A stretch of DNA of 64,000 nt. Origin: Tellurirhabdus bombi. GTDB lineage: Bacteria > Bacteroidota > Bacteroidia > Cytophagales > Spirosomataceae. Numbering within the stretch: the stretch's first letter is position 1; the number at the start of each line of letters is the position of its first letter. The notes beneath the pieces are model-generated. The model was not told where the DNA came from. It worked only from the letters and a program-made list of their open reading frames with translations, and did not search any database. The position numbers were made by a program, and so were the translations under genes. The stretch covers positions 918,501-982,500 of the forward strand of contig NZ_CP090557.1 of assembly GCF_021484805.1 (NCBI RefSeq), written 5' to 3'. This document shows, one piece after another, positions 1-9,204 of the stretch.

Positions 1-1263
1 TTTGGAAATCCGCACCCCGGCAGCCGGAACAATTTCGTAAAGCGTAACGGTTGGCCCAATGGTCGCTTTGATGTTGTCGATGGTGATGCCGTAGTTCTGG
101 AGCGTCTCCACGATCCGGTCCTTGTTGGCTTCCAGTTCTTCGTTGGTTACTTTGGTCTGCTGATTTTCGGGATAATCGGCCAGCAAGTCAACCGTTGGGA
201 AAAGGTATCTAGGCAGCTCAAGGGTCGGGTCATACAGACCGTTTGTCTTCAGGAGGTCCTCGTTAACTTCATCCGTCGGGCCAGCGTAGGCTTCGGGCAC
301 TGGAGCCGCAGGCGCAGCCTCTTCGATAGGTCTGACTGACGTATCTTCGATGGTTAGCGTGAGCTTTCCGTTCGAAGAGCCATTCAAGACCGGTGTTTTC
401 TCTACTGGTTTTGGCAACTCTTCCTCTACTACTTCCTCCGGTATGGAAGCTTCCACGGGCGGCGGCACCGGAACGGGGTTGGGCTTTACGGCTCCATTGG
501 TAGCGGGCCTCGCTTTAGGAACATCGATAAAATCCTCTAAATCATCTTCCTCATACTCTTCTTCTTCCCCAGTTGGCTCGTCGGTATGCTGTTCTTTTTC
601 GGTTGGCGTTCTGCGGGGCATGGACGGCAGCGAAGGAACTGATATTGAGGTTATTCCGTAAAAGAAGATAACAAATAAAAATAGGGCAAACAGGATAATA
701 GCAATACCGCCCCAACCAATGAGCGCGTGTAAGAGCACGTTTATTTCGTACCCAATTCCGCCGCACCAGACGCTGCCTTGTTGCACCTCGTCTTTCAAAA
801 GCACCACATAACCGGCCAGCATACTGAACCAGGCCATGTAAAACAGAATTTCCTTGGTTACGCGCCCTAACGGCACTAAGTCACGCCCGAAGATCAGACG
901 CCAGGAAGCCAGAAAGAGAATGAGCGGAATGCCTAAAGCTGCTACACCAAACCAGCGGAAAATAAATACATGCGCGATAAATACGCCCAAGATACCCAAC
1001 CAGTTTCGCGTGTCTTCTCCGGTTTCCCGCAAAGCCGTTGTAGAGGCGGCATCTAACGTACTTTGGTCTGCCGTGCCGGTTAGCAGGTAAGACCCAAAAG
1101 CAGCCAGTAAGCCCAGGGACAGCAAAAACAGGAAGCCCCCTAACGACAATTGTGCTCGCCGGTCTGTACGCCACGCTTCAAAATTCAGGGTTCGTCCGGG
1201 TGTTTCTGTGGCCTTGCCGCGTTCTTTCCGGATCGTGTTTTGTCGGGTAATGGGTTGTGCCAT
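1..1263 (-). CDS. ftsK: DNA translocase FtsK, N-terminal part (cut by window edge)
   Basis: The first 421 codons of an FtsK/SpoIIIE-type translocase, which pumps chromosome ends apart at the division septum; the motor domain lies beyond the left edge. The start is the ATG at 1263. The visible protein has about four hydrophobic segments in residues 45-230, then an acidic, Pro-rich linker, then a segment beginning around residue 375 (NEELEANKDRIVETLQNYGI) that matches the alpha domain preceding the FtsK ATPase. The membrane, linker and alpha order is what the family shows. The nearest gene upstream on the same strand is pyrD, 118 nt away. The family call rests on the order of regions and the alpha-domain motif, because the ATPase is not visible. 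Confidence 0.88.
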   Translation of the reverse strand, partial: MAQPITRQNTIRKERGKATETPGRTLNFEAWRTDRRAQLSLGGFLFLLSLGLLAAFGSYLLTGTADQSTLDAASTTALRETGEDTRNWLGILGVFIAHVFIFRWFGVAALGIPLILFLASWRLIFGRDLVPLGRVTKEILFYMAWFSMLAGYVVLLKDEVQQGSVWCGGIGYEINVLLHALIGWGGIAIILFALFLFVIFFYGITSISVPSLPSMPRRTPTEKEQHTDEPTGEEEEYEEDDLEDFIDVPKARPATNGAVKPNPVPVPPPVEASIPEEVVEEELPKPVEKTPVLNGSSNGKLTLTIEDTSVRPIEEAAPAAPVPEAYAGPTDEVNEDLLKTNGLYDPTLELPRYLFPTVDLLADYPENQQTKVTNEELEANKDRIVETLQNYGITIDNIKATIGPTVTLYEIVPAAGVRISK

Positions 1264-1381
1264 GTTTATTAATATCGAAAACAGTACGCTACGATGGCCT
1301 TAAATTGAAAATCATCACGATTCGGTTACTTAACCAATGAGAAAGTTACTAATTATTGGTTGAATAAATACGTGGCCTACC

Positions 1382-2428
1382 TTACCGTTCGATTAATCTT
1401 TTGCAAATTCGGCTTGCCAGCGCCGGTCCTTCATAAATAAATCCAGTATATAGCTGAACCAGGCTTGCCCCAGCGGCTAATTTTTCCTGCGCATCCTCCG
1501 GCGAGTTAATACCCCCAACCCCAATCACGGGAAACGCCCGCCCTGACTGCTCGCAGAGATACCGGATTACGTCCGTGGAGCGCTCCCGAACAGGTTGTCC
1601 GCTAACGCCGCCCGCACCCATTGCCTCCACGGCTTTTGCGTCCGTTTGCAAACCGTCTCTGCTAATGGTTGTGTTGGTAGCAATCACGCCTGCAATGCCC
1701 GTCACCCGAACAATATCGATGATGTCGTCGAGTTGGCTATCGGTCAAATCCGGAGCAATCTTCAGAAGAATTGGTTTAGGGATGGTCTTTTGTTTGTTGA
1801 CGCGCTCCAGCTCCTGCAACAACGCCATCAGGGGTTCTTTTTCCTGTAACGCCCGCAGTCCCGGCGTATTGGGTGAGCTGACATTGACAACAAAATAATC
1901 AACTACCTCGTATAGTTCATGAAAGCAGGCCAGGTAGTCGTCGAGGGCATTTTCGTTGGGCGTGGTTTTATTTTTACCAATATTTCCCCCAATAATAACT
2001 GATCCAGCGGTCTTTTTGGTCTGGCGTTTTTTCAGGCGCATCGCTGCCGCGCTGGCTCCCTCGTTGTTGAAGCCCATCCGGTTGATTAAACCGCGGTCGG
2101 CTTTCAGGCGAAACAGCCGGGGTTTGTCGTTGCCGTCCTGCGGGCGCGGGGTTACCGTCCCGATTTCGATAAAGCCAAAACCCAGGCAGGCCAGCTCATC
2201 CACAAAGTCGGCATTTTTGTCAAAGCCCGCCGCCAGACCCACGGGATTTTTGAACCGCAAACCAAACAGTTCCCGCTCCAAGGCCGGATGTTCGTAGGTA
2301 AATAATTGGCGGGTTAGATAAGGGATTCCGGGGATGGCTAAGGCAACTTTTAGAACAGACGTTGCAAAATGATGAATTTTCTCGGCGTCGAACCGAAAAA
2401 GGATGGGCAAGAGCACGCGCTTATACAT
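1382..2428 (-). CDS. pyrD: Dihydroorotate dehydrogenase (quinone), class 2
   Basis: Oxidises dihydroorotate to orotate in pyrimidine synthesis and passes electrons to membrane quinone. The 348-residue length fits class 2 enzymes. Visible family motifs are the N-terminal membrane-associating helices (residues 1-40), [16 protein letters not shown] for FMN binding, [12 protein letters not shown], and [16 protein letters not shown], whose Ser is the class 2 catalytic base. [11 protein letters not shown] near the C-terminus forms the FMN phosphate site. It lies downstream of cysM on the same strand, with a hairpin between them, so the two may be transcribed separately. Confidence 0.96.
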   Translation of the reverse strand: MYKRVLLPILFRFDAEKIHHFATSVLKVALAIPGIPYLTRQLFTYEHPALERELFGLRFKNPVGLAAGFDKNADFVDELACLGFGFIEIGTVTPRPQDGNDKPRLFRLKADRGLINRMGFNNEGASAAAMRLKKRQTKKTAGSVIIGGNIGKNKTTPNENALDDYLACFHELYEVVDYFVVNVSSPNTPGLRALQEKEPLMALLQELERVNKQKTIPKPILLKIAPDLTDSQLDDIIDIVRVTGIAGVIATNTTISRDGLQTDAKAVEAMGAGGVSGQPVRERSTDVIRYLCEQSGRAFPVIGVGGINSPEDAQEKLAAGASLVQLYTGFIYEGPALASRICKRLIER

Positions 2429-2499
2429 AGCACAAAGTACGGCACATCAGCCCTACTGCGCAAGCCATTGAACCAATTCCGTGTGCATAATTTAGCGAA

Positions 2500-2527
2500 G
2501 CTTTGTCAGCCATCGTGCTGACAAAGC
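2500..2527 (-). terminator. Hairpin downstream of cysM
   Basis: Perfect 11-bp inverted repeat (GCTTTGTCAGC, 6-nt loop, GCTGACAAAGC) just past the cysM stop codon. It has no clear U-tract on the minus strand, so it may be a weak or factor-assisted terminator, or a 3' stabilising hairpin. Confidence 0.45.
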
Positions 2528-2547
2528 AGGGCAGTCAGACAATTGTA

Positions 2548-3420
2548 TCAACCAAATAAATCCGACGACAGGTAGCGGTCGCCCCGGTCACAGATAATGC
2601 AAACCACCACGCCTTCGTCCAGACTTTCAATGAGTTTCAGGGCTGCGGCAACGGCACCGCCACTGCTCATACCGGCAAAAACGCCTTCTATTTGGGCTAG
2701 TTGGCGCGTCATTTGCGTTGCTTCCTCCTGCGACACGTCAATGATCTGATCAACGCGCTGGGGTTCAAAAATCTTGGGTAGATATTCCTGAGGCCATTTT
2801 CTGATGCCTGGAATTTGCGATCCATCGGTAGGCTGGCAGCCAATGATCTGAATGGCCTCGTTCTGTTCTTTCAGAAAGCGGGACGTGCCCATGATGGTGC
2901 CGGTTGTGCCCATGGCCGACACAAAGTGCGTTACCTGGCCATCAGTATCCCGCCAGATTTCGGGGCCGGTTGTCCGGTAGTGGGAGCGGTAATTGTCCGG
3001 GTTGGCAAACTGGTTTAGCATCAGGTAACCTCCTTCAGACACTTTGGCTTCTGCATAATCGCGGGCTCCTTCCATGGTCTCGTTGAGGATAACTTTCGCG
3101 CCGAAAGCCTCCATCGTGACAATGCGTTCCCGGGTTGAATTTTGGGGCAAGACCAGCTCAATCTCCACATCGTATAGCCGGGCAATCATGGCCAGCGCGA
3201 TGCCCGTGTTTCCGCTGGTCGCTTCGATCAGCTTCATACCGGGTTTGAGTTCGCCCCGGTCGAGCGCCCCTTTGATCATGCTAAACGCTGCCCGATCCTT
3301 GACGCTTCCGCCGGGATTTTGGCCTTCCAGCTTGGCCAGCAGTTTAACCGTTTTTTTGGTATTGATTCGATTTAATTCAACGAGCGGGGTATTTCCAACG
3401 AAGTCCAGCAGTGTACTCAT
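2548..3420 (-). CDS. cysM: Cysteine synthase B (O-acetylserine sulfhydrylase, CysM type)
   Basis: PLP enzyme that makes cysteine from O-acetylserine and sulfide or thiosulfate. GGSVKDRAA holds the PLP lysine, EATSGNTGIALA is the substrate-binding loop, and SAMGTTGTIMG is the phosphate loop. CQPTDGSQIPGIRKW and the ending GDRYLSSDLF are features I associate with CysM rather than CysK. The length of 290 residues is normal. The start at MSTLLDFVGNTPLVEL places the conserved GNTPLV at the usual position. Confidence 0.93.
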   Translation of the reverse strand: MSTLLDFVGNTPLVELNRINTKKTVKLLAKLEGQNPGGSVKDRAAFSMIKGALDRGELKPGMKLIEATSGNTGIALAMIARLYDVEIELVLPQNSTRERIVTMEAFGAKVILNETMEGARDYAEAKVSEGGYLMLNQFANPDNYRSHYRTTGPEIWRDTDGQVTHFVSAMGTTGTIMGTSRFLKEQNEAIQIIGCQPTDGSQIPGIRKWPQEYLPKIFEPQRVDQIIDVSQEEATQMTRQLAQIEGVFAGMSSGGAVAAALKLIESLDEGVVVCIICDRGDRYLSSDLFG

Positions 3421-3703
3421 GCAACACGTATTTCAGGGTGAAGACCAGTGATTCTTTGCGTAAACATACATTTAGCGAATCAAGTTGCACGATTTAAAAA
3501 GCGGGTATACTCGTTATAATGCCTCACCCAGAAATTTCACCCAATAATCAGACAAGAAATGCCTAAAACAAAGGCAATAACCTCAAAAAAAAATTACATT
3601 TTTAACTAGGATCTCTTCGCAAAGATGAATATGTTTACCCGGTAATGCGTGCTTATTCTCATTCTGAACTATTCCAGTCATCACAGATTATGAAAGTCTG
3701 CTA
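3421..3703. other. Divergent intergenic region between cysM and the LytTR gene
   Basis: AT-rich stretch that should carry the promoters of both divergent genes. I see no clear TTG/TAnnTTTG pair. The nearest match is TATGTTTA around 3630, one base off the -7 consensus. Confidence 0.4.
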
Positions 3704-4135
3704 ATGAAACCTATTATGTATTCATCATCCGGCCCTACGTATACCGAAGATCAGATACGAATACTAGATAGAGAGCTGGCATTGCCCGAGTTAACACTGC
3801 CTTTCTGGGGTGGAAGAAAGCGTGTACCGGCCCATTGCATCATCTGGCTGGAAGGAGAAGGTAATTATACCCTGCTGCATTTCAACGACGGTACGCACCT
3901 GATGATCTCGCTTACCCTAAAGAAGATGGAGACTCGCCTACCGCCAGAAATTTTTGTTAGGCCACACAAAAAAAACATTATTAACCTGCTTTATTTAAAG
4001 GAAGTTTACACGGACAAAATTGTACTGGCAAAATTGACCAACGGAACCGAGATCGAAGTATCCCGGCGGAGAGGCGCCCTTTTTCTGCAACAGGTCGAAA
4101 AGTTCAAAACCGACATGCTGGTTCTTACCCAATAA
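3704..4135 (+). CDS. Stand-alone LytTR-domain DNA-binding protein
   Basis: A 143-residue protein made almost entirely of one LytTR domain (about residues 35-138). Motifs are IIWLEGEGNYTLLHFNDG, FVRPHKKNIINLLYLKEV and a C-terminal EIEVSRRRG, which correspond to the beta-strand and loop elements that contact DNA in AgrA/LytR-type regulators. There is no receiver or membrane domain, so it cannot be a classical response regulator. Such free LytTR proteins are common in Spirosomataceae. It is a single gene, divergent from cysM and convergent with fadD. Its target genes are not evident. Confidence 0.85.
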   Translation: MKPIMYSSSGPTYTEDQIRILDRELALPELTLPFWGGRKRVPAHCIIWLEGEGNYTLLHFNDGTHLMISLTLKKMETRLPPEIFVRPHKKNIINLLYLKEVYTDKIVLAKLTNGTEIEVSRRRGALFLQQVEKFKTDMLVLTQ

Positions 4136-4153
4136 AAACGTCCTAACAGAAAG

Positions 4154-4198
4154 AAGCCTGATAAAGCCGTTTTTTATCAATGGCTATTTACCAGGCTT
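4154..4198. terminator. Shared hairpin between convergent LytTR and fadD genes
   Basis: Inverted repeat with outer arms AAGCCTGATAAA and TTTACCAGGCTT (one mismatch) and an inner GCC/GGC extension, placed exactly between two convergent genes. It probably ends transcription from both sides. Confidence 0.5.
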
Positions 4199-4211
4199 CC
4201 TGACAATTCCG

Positions 4212-5918
4212 CTATTTTGATTTGGCTAACTCTTCTTCCCGCAGGCTGCGGCGGAGGATTTTACCAACGTTCGTTTTGGGCAGTTCCGTTCTAAACTCAA
4301 TGTATCGGGGGCGTTTGTAACCCGTCAGGTTCTCGCGGCAGTACGCTTTTATCGCTTCTTCGGTCAGGCTCTCGTCTTTTTTAACAATGAATACCTTTAC
4401 CGCTTCGGTCGATTTGTTATCGGGTACGCCAATGCAGGCCACTTCCAGCACGCCCGGACAGGCAGCTACCACATCTTCGATCTCGTTTGGATAAACGTTA
4501 AAACCCGAAACGAGCACCATGTCTTTCTTACGATCCACAATCCGGAAAAAACCATCTTCGTCCATCGTACCGATATCGCCGGTTTTAAACCAGTCGCCTT
4601 CCATCACCTTGGCCGTTTCATCGGGGCGGTTGTAGTAACCAGCGAAGACCTGCGGTCCCCGCGCCCAGAGTTCACCGGGTTCGCCAATGGCGGCTTCGGT
4701 TCCATCCTCTTTCATCGGTTTCATTTCGGTGCTGGGCCAGGGCGTTCCGATTGTCCCGATGCGGGCCGTGCCATCCACCGCATTCGACGAAAGAACCGGC
4801 GAGGTTTCCGATAGGCCATAGCCTTCCGCCGGAAGGTTGCCCGTCATTTTCTGCCACCGCTCCGTCACCGACGACTGCAACGCCATCCCGCCCGCCGACG
4901 TAATGGTTAGTTCACTAAAGTCGACTTCGTTGATTCTCGGATGGTTCAGCAAGCCATTATAAAGCGTATTTAGCCCCGTAAACATCGTGATTTTGTACTT
5001 TTTCAAATCATCGATAAAGGCGTTCATGTCGCGGGGATTCGTGATCAGCAAGTTTAATGCACCAATCTTAAGCGCCGATAATGCATTGCAAGTCAACGCA
5101 TAAACGTGGTATAATGGCAAAGCAGCAACAATAATTTCCTGCTCCGACGGACCGTTTTTCTTCAGTCCGGGCTTCATCCATTCGTTCTGGCCTTCTACGT
5201 TGGCAATCATGTTCCGGTGCGTTAGCATCGCGCCTTTCGAAACGCCGGTTGTGCCACCCGTGTATTGAATAAAGGCCAGATCTTTGCTGGTCATTGTTGG
5301 ACGCTTGTACGTAGTCCGGCTGCCCCGGCTCAGCGCCTCGCTGAACGAAATCGCGCTGGGCAACTGGTAGGCCGGAACCATTTTCTTGACGTATTTCACC
5401 ACCGCATTGACAATCTGCTTTTTCGGGAAACCCAGCAAATCACCAATCTGCGTGACAATTACATGCTGGATGTCCGTTTCAGGCAGGATTTTTTCCAGAT
5501 TATTCGCAAAATTGGCCAGAATCACGATGGCTTTCGCCCCCGAGTCTTTGAACTGGTGCCGCATTTCGCGGGGCGTATAGAGCGGATTGGTATTGACAAC
5601 GATCAGACCGGCCCGCAAAGCGCCGAACATCACCACCGGGTATTGCAGCAGGTTAGGCATCTGAATAACAAGGCGATCACCCTTCTGAAGCTTTAAGTCA
5701 TTTTGCAAAAACGCCGCAAATTGACGCGAAAGCTGGTCGATTTCCCCGTAGGTTAATTTCTTACCCATACAGGCGTAGGCTGCTTTGTCGGCATAGTTGC
5801 GGAAGCCTTCTTCCATCAGCTCTACCAGCGAAGGATAAGCGTCTGGATTGATTTCGTAAGGCACTCCTTTGGGATAGTATTTCAGCCAGGGATATTTGGT
5901 TGCTGATCTAGTTTCCAT
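4212..5918 (-). CDS. fadD: Long-chain fatty acid-CoA ligase
   Basis: Adenylate-forming enzyme that activates fatty acids to acyl-CoA via acyl-AMP. The 568 residues contain the AMP-binding P-loop YTGGTTGVSKGAMLTH, the YGLSETSP motif, WFKTGDIGTMDEDGF, and the hinge/C-terminal DRKKDMVLVSGFNVYPNEIE, followed by the lysine-bearing PKTNVGKILRR. All are canonical for FadD-type ligases, and the length is typical of the bacterial enzyme. The start gives the usual WLKYYPKGVPYEI opening. It stands alone on the minus strand with a terminator on each side. Confidence 0.93.
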   Translation of the reverse strand: METRSATKYPWLKYYPKGVPYEINPDAYPSLVELMEEGFRNYADKAAYACMGKKLTYGEIDQLSRQFAAFLQNDLKLQKGDRLVIQMPNLLQYPVVMFGALRAGLIVVNTNPLYTPREMRHQFKDSGAKAIVILANFANNLEKILPETDIQHVIVTQIGDLLGFPKKQIVNAVVKYVKKMVPAYQLPSAISFSEALSRGSRTTYKRPTMTSKDLAFIQYTGGTTGVSKGAMLTHRNMIANVEGQNEWMKPGLKKNGPSEQEIIVAALPLYHVYALTCNALSALKIGALNLLITNPRDMNAFIDDLKKYKITMFTGLNTLYNGLLNHPRINEVDFSELTITSAGGMALQSSVTERWQKMTGNLPAEGYGLSETSPVLSSNAVDGTARIGTIGTPWPSTEMKPMKEDGTEAAIGEPGELWARGPQVFAGYYNRPDETAKVMEGDWFKTGDIGTMDEDGFFRIVDRKKDMVLVSGFNVYPNEIEDVVAACPGVLEVACIGVPDNKSTEAVKVFIVKKDESLTEEAIKAYCRENLTGYKRPRYIEFRTELPKTNVGKILRRSLREEELAKSK

Positions 5919-6014
5919 ACAAATTATGGCGTTTTTTTGTAAAAATAAGACAAAAAACAGAACCTCAATCTTATAAACGCTTTTCTACCCCTATTTTCTT
6001 GTGGTAGCTTCTTT

Positions 6015-6085
6015 AAAAACAAGGGGCGAGCCAGAGTAGTTTTGCCAAGCATACAAACCTGACCCCACTACGCTAACTCGCCCCT
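6015..6085 (-). terminator. Rho-independent terminator after argGC
   Basis: Arms AGGGGCGAG (6022-6030) and CTCGCCCCT (6077-6085), plus an inner GTAGT/ACTAC pairing, followed on the minus strand by TGTTTTTAAAG. It sits 17 nt past the argC stop codon. Confidence 0.7.
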
Positions 6086-6102
6086 GAATCAAAGGTATTT
6101 AT

Positions 6103-7089
6103 CTAGAACGCAACTGGCTTCAACCGCAACCCCATGTCCTCCGGCAAGCCGAAGATGAGATTCATATTTTGTACGGCCTGACCGGAAGCGCCCTTCGTCA
6201 AATTGTCGATAATGCTGGTAATCAGAAGCTGATCGCCGTGTTTTTCCAAATGGATTAATCCTTTATTGGTATTCACCACCTGTTTTACATCAATCGGCGC
6301 CTCGCTCAGGTGCGTAAACGGATGCGATGCGTAATAATCCGCATACAAAGCCTTAGCTTCCTCGCGCGAACCCTCGAACGTCGTGTAAACATTCGCCATG
6401 ATACCGCGTGTGAAGTCGCCCCGGTAAGGAACAAAATGCACTGCTTGATCGAAACCTGCCTGCAACGTGGTGATACTCTGGCGGATTTCTTTCAGGTGCT
6501 GGTGCGTGAATGCCTTGTAGATGGACATGTTGTTGTTCCGCCACGAAAAATGCGTCGTCGGACTCAATGCCTGCCCGGCTCCCGTCGAGCCCGTGACGGC
6601 GCTCACGTGAACATCCTGGTTTAGCAAACCCGCTTTCGCCAGGGGCAACAGGGCTAGTTCGATGCTAGTGGCAAAGCAACCCGGATTGGCAATTTTCGTC
6701 GCGTTCTGGATGCGCTCGCGCTGAAGTTCCGGCAACCCGTAAACAAAACCATTCGACTCGTCCCGAAAATCGGTGCTTAGGTCAATGATTTTAACGGTTT
6801 CGGGTACGTTATTTTCGGCTAAGAACTTGGCGGACTCGCCGTGGCCAGAGCACAGGAAAATTACCGACAACCCGTCACTCTTCACTAATTCAGCGGTATC
6901 TTCCCCCGAAAAAACCTGCTCGGTATCGCCCAATAAATCGGTATGGGTGCTATAAACCGGCTTTCCAGCCTGGCTTTTGCTATGCACAAAGGCTAACTCA
7001 ACGGCGGGGTGGTTGATGAGAATGCGTAGCAACTCGCCTCCCGTGTAGCCCGCGCCGCCGATGATGCCAACGTTTAGTTTCTGATTCAT
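6103..7089 (-). CDS. argC: N-acetyl (or N-succinyl)-gamma-glutamyl-phosphate reductase
   Basis: Third step of arginine synthesis: NADPH reduction of acylglutamyl phosphate to the semialdehyde. GIIGGAGYTGGELLRIL is the nucleotide-binding loop, NPGCFATSIELALLPL carries the catalytic Cys, and VSAVTGSTGAGQ is a family signature. The 328-residue length fits the short form. It overlaps argG by 4 nt (ATGA), so the two are translationally coupled. In some Bacteroidota the arginine intermediates are succinylated rather than acetylated. The sequence alone does not tell which acyl group is used here. Confidence 0.93.
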   Translation of the reverse strand: MNQKLNVGIIGGAGYTGGELLRILINHPAVELAFVHSKSQAGKPVYSTHTDLLGDTEQVFSGEDTAELVKSDGLSVIFLCSGHGESAKFLAENNVPETVKIIDLSTDFRDESNGFVYGLPELQRERIQNATKIANPGCFATSIELALLPLAKAGLLNQDVHVSAVTGSTGAGQALSPTTHFSWRNNNMSIYKAFTHQHLKEIRQSITTLQAGFDQAVHFVPYRGDFTRGIMANVYTTFEGSREEAKALYADYYASHPFTHLSEAPIDVKQVVNTNKGLIHLEKHGDQLLITSIIDNLTKGASGQAVQNMNLIFGLPEDMGLRLKPVAF

Positions 7090-8294
7090 TCGCCTTTTCC
7101 TTCCGCTGATTCTTTTACTCGCTCGTAAATCATAACCTGATTAGAGGCAACTTTCGAGAAGCCGCGCACATCGTCGCCCGTCCAGGCATTGTTCATTTCG
7201 CCGTAGCTACCAAATTTCGCCGACATCAAATCATAATCCGATTCAATACCCAACACCTGGAAGCGATACGGAGCCAGTTGCACATGCACTTTCCCGCTAA
7301 CGTGGCCCTGCGTATCGGCCAGGAACGTTTCAATATTCCGCATCACCGGATCGAGGAACTGGCCTTCGTGCAGCATGGAACCATACCAGTTGGCCAGTTG
7401 GTCTTTCCAGTATAATTGCCACTTTGTCAGCACGTGTTTTTCGAGCGTATGGTGCGCTTTCAGCAGGATCAGGGGAGCCGGGGCTTCGAAACCAACGCGG
7501 CCTTTGATGCCAATGATGGTGTCGCCTACGTGAATATCGCGGCCGATGCCGTAAGGACCCGCCAGTTCAGTCAGTTTCTGGATGGCGTTTGCCGGATTGT
7601 CAAACGACTCGCCAGCTACTTCTTTGATTTCACCGCCTTCAAACCGTAGCGTAATTTGCGTTGGTTCTGTTTTGGTTACCTGCGTTGGCCAGGCTTCTTC
7701 GGGCAGGAATCCGTGCGAAGTCAGCGTTTCGCGACCGCCCACCGACGTACCCCACAAACCTTTGTTGATGGAATAAGCCGCTTTGTGCCACTCCTGCTCC
7801 ACGCCTTTGGCTTTCAGGAAATCAATTTCCGCCTCGCGGGATAGTTTCAGATCGCGAATCGGCGTGATAATTTCGGCTTCGGGAATAATGATCCGGAACG
7901 CCATGTCAAACCGCACCTGGTCATTTCCAGCGCCCGTGCTTCCGTGCGCAATGGCGTTGGCTCCAATGCTTTTGGCGTATTCAGCCACGGCAATGGCCTG
8001 GAAAATACGCTCAGCACTGACGCAAAGCGGATATGTATTGTTTTTGAGCACGTTTCCGAAAATCAGGTATTTCAGACATTGCTCATAATAATCGTCTGTT
8101 TTCGAGACTGTTGCGTGCGACTTAACTCCCAGCGAATACGCCCTGTTTTCGATTGCTTTCAGTTCAGCATCCGAGAAACCACCGGTATCAACCAAGACCG
8201 AATGCACTTCGTATCCTTGATCTTCCGACAAATACTTCACACAAAACGAGGTATCAAGACCGCCGCTGAAAGCGAGTACTACTTTTTTAGACAT
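7086..8294 (-). CDS. argG: Argininosuccinate synthase
   Basis: Joins citrulline and aspartate with ATP to give argininosuccinate. VVLAFSGGLDTSFCVKYL is the N-type ATP pyrophosphatase loop, and HGSTGAGNDQVRF and YSINKGLWGTSVGG are standard motifs. I took the ATG at 8294 (MSKKVVLAFSGG) because it puts the P-loop at the usual N-terminal position; an upstream in-frame ATG at 8318 would add eight residues. The encoded protein is 402 residues. It is coupled to argC by a 4-nt overlap and follows the GNAT gene after a 193-nt gap that contains a terminator. Confidence 0.95.
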   Translation of the reverse strand: MSKKVVLAFSGGLDTSFCVKYLSEDQGYEVHSVLVDTGGFSDAELKAIENRAYSLGVKSHATVSKTDDYYEQCLKYLIFGNVLKNNTYPLCVSAERIFQAIAVAEYAKSIGANAIAHGSTGAGNDQVRFDMAFRIIIPEAEIITPIRDLKLSREAEIDFLKAKGVEQEWHKAAYSINKGLWGTSVGGRETLTSHGFLPEEAWPTQVTKTEPTQITLRFEGGEIKEVAGESFDNPANAIQKLTELAGPYGIGRDIHVGDTIIGIKGRVGFEAPAPLILLKAHHTLEKHVLTKWQLYWKDQLANWYGSMLHEGQFLDPVMRNIETFLADTQGHVSGKVHVQLAPYRFQVLGIESDYDLMSAKFGSYGEMNNAWTGDDVRGFSKVASNQVMIYERVKESAEGKGE

Positions 8295-8420
8295 CAGACT
8301 TAGACAATAAGCCCGCACCAGCGGGCCGGTTAGACAAAAGATTGGATTTCAAGATGGTGTATGGCAAACGCCGACTGCTCTCGCGCTGCAAAAGTACCGT
8401 TAATTCAAAGACGAAGTGAA

Positions 8421-8462
8421 CAAAAAATAAAAATCCCTCCCAGCATAAGCGCCAGAAGGGAT
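8421..8462 (-). terminator. Terminator or attenuator between GNAT gene and argG
   Basis: Minus-strand hairpin with ends ATCCCT and AGGGAT, immediately followed by TTTTATTTTTTG, a strong U-tract. It lies 26 nt past the GNAT stop and 127 nt before the argG start. It either separates the two units or attenuates read-through into argGC. Confidence 0.65.
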
Positions 8463-8487
8463 CAGGAAACTACCAAAACAAGTATTT

Positions 8488-9204
8488 TTAATGAACTGCT
8501 TCGAGCTCCCGTTCGGCTTTTTTGCTTTTCTGGCGATCCTGGAAACGCAACAGAATCCGATTCTTCAGACGCATCCAGCGCTCATAAAGCCGCGACTCTT
8601 TCAGGAAATTCCACTTTTCGGGCTTCGTTTCCTTTTGTCCTTTATGTTCTTCGGGATCAAACTGCATGCCTGTACACAAACAATGCTTGCGATTTGTCCT
8701 ATTTAAAATATCGTAATTTACGCAGCTTGAGCAGCCTTTCCAGAACGCGTCATCGCCGGGTAGTTCCGTCAACGGCACAGGAATATACCCCAGATCCGAG
8801 TTGATTTTCATCACAGCCAGACTGGTTGTCAGGCCAATGATTTTTGCATCGGGGTATTTTTTCCGGGAAAGCTTGAACGCTTCGTGCTTAATCCGGGTAG
8901 CAATGCCACTTTTGCGGTGATCCGGATGAACAATGAGTCCAGAATTAGCTACAAACTTACCGTGCTCCCACGTTTCGATGTAGCAAAAACCAACCCATTC
9001 GCCCATTTTTGTCTTAGCAATAATGGCTTTCCCTTCCAGCATTTTTTCCATCAAATAGAGCGGAGAGCGCTTAGCAATACCCGTTCCACGAGCTTTAGCG
9101 CTGTTTTCCATCTCCTTACAAATAGTGTCGGCCAGTGTTAGATGGTCTTCATTGGCAACCTGAACTATATAAATATCGTTTTTGTCTACTGAGTTCATCG
9201 TCAT
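8488..9204 (-). CDS. GNAT acyltransferase next to argGC; candidate N-acylglutamate synthase
   Basis: GNAT-fold protein (core about residues 10-150). LIVHPDHRKSGIATRIKHEAF is motif A for acyl-CoA binding, and GLTTSLAVMKINSDLGY is motif B. Unusually, a C-terminal extension holds a CxxC...CxC cluster (GCSSCVNYD, KHCLCTGMQ) and a very basic tail. No argA or argJ is visible nearby. I recall that in Bacteroides a GNAT protein at this place in the arginine cluster has been linked genetically to the first acylation of glutamate, so that role is plausible here but is inference. The start is the ATG at 9204; others at 9198 and 9249 are possible. Confidence 0.75.
   Translation of the reverse strand: MTMNSVDKNDIYIVQVANEDHLTLADTICKEMENSAKARGTGIAKRSPLYLMEKMLEGKAIIAKTKMGEWVGFCYIETWEHGKFVANSGLIVHPDHRKSGIATRIKHEAFKLSRKKYPDAKIIGLTTSLAVMKINSDLGYIPVPLTELPGDDAFWKGCSSCVNYDILNRTNRKHCLCTGMQFDPEEHKGQKETKPEKWNFLKESRLYERWMRLKNRILLRFQDRQKSKKAERELEAVH

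Noticed and set aside
350-661. Ser/Thr-rich plus-strand frame inside ftsK
   Set aside because: It is antisense to the low-complexity acidic linker of ftsK, so its composition is a shadow.
1332-1361. Short inverted repeat AACCAAT/ATTGGTT between ftsK and pyrD
   Set aside because: Seven base pairs with a 16-nt loop and no T-tract; a chance match is likely.
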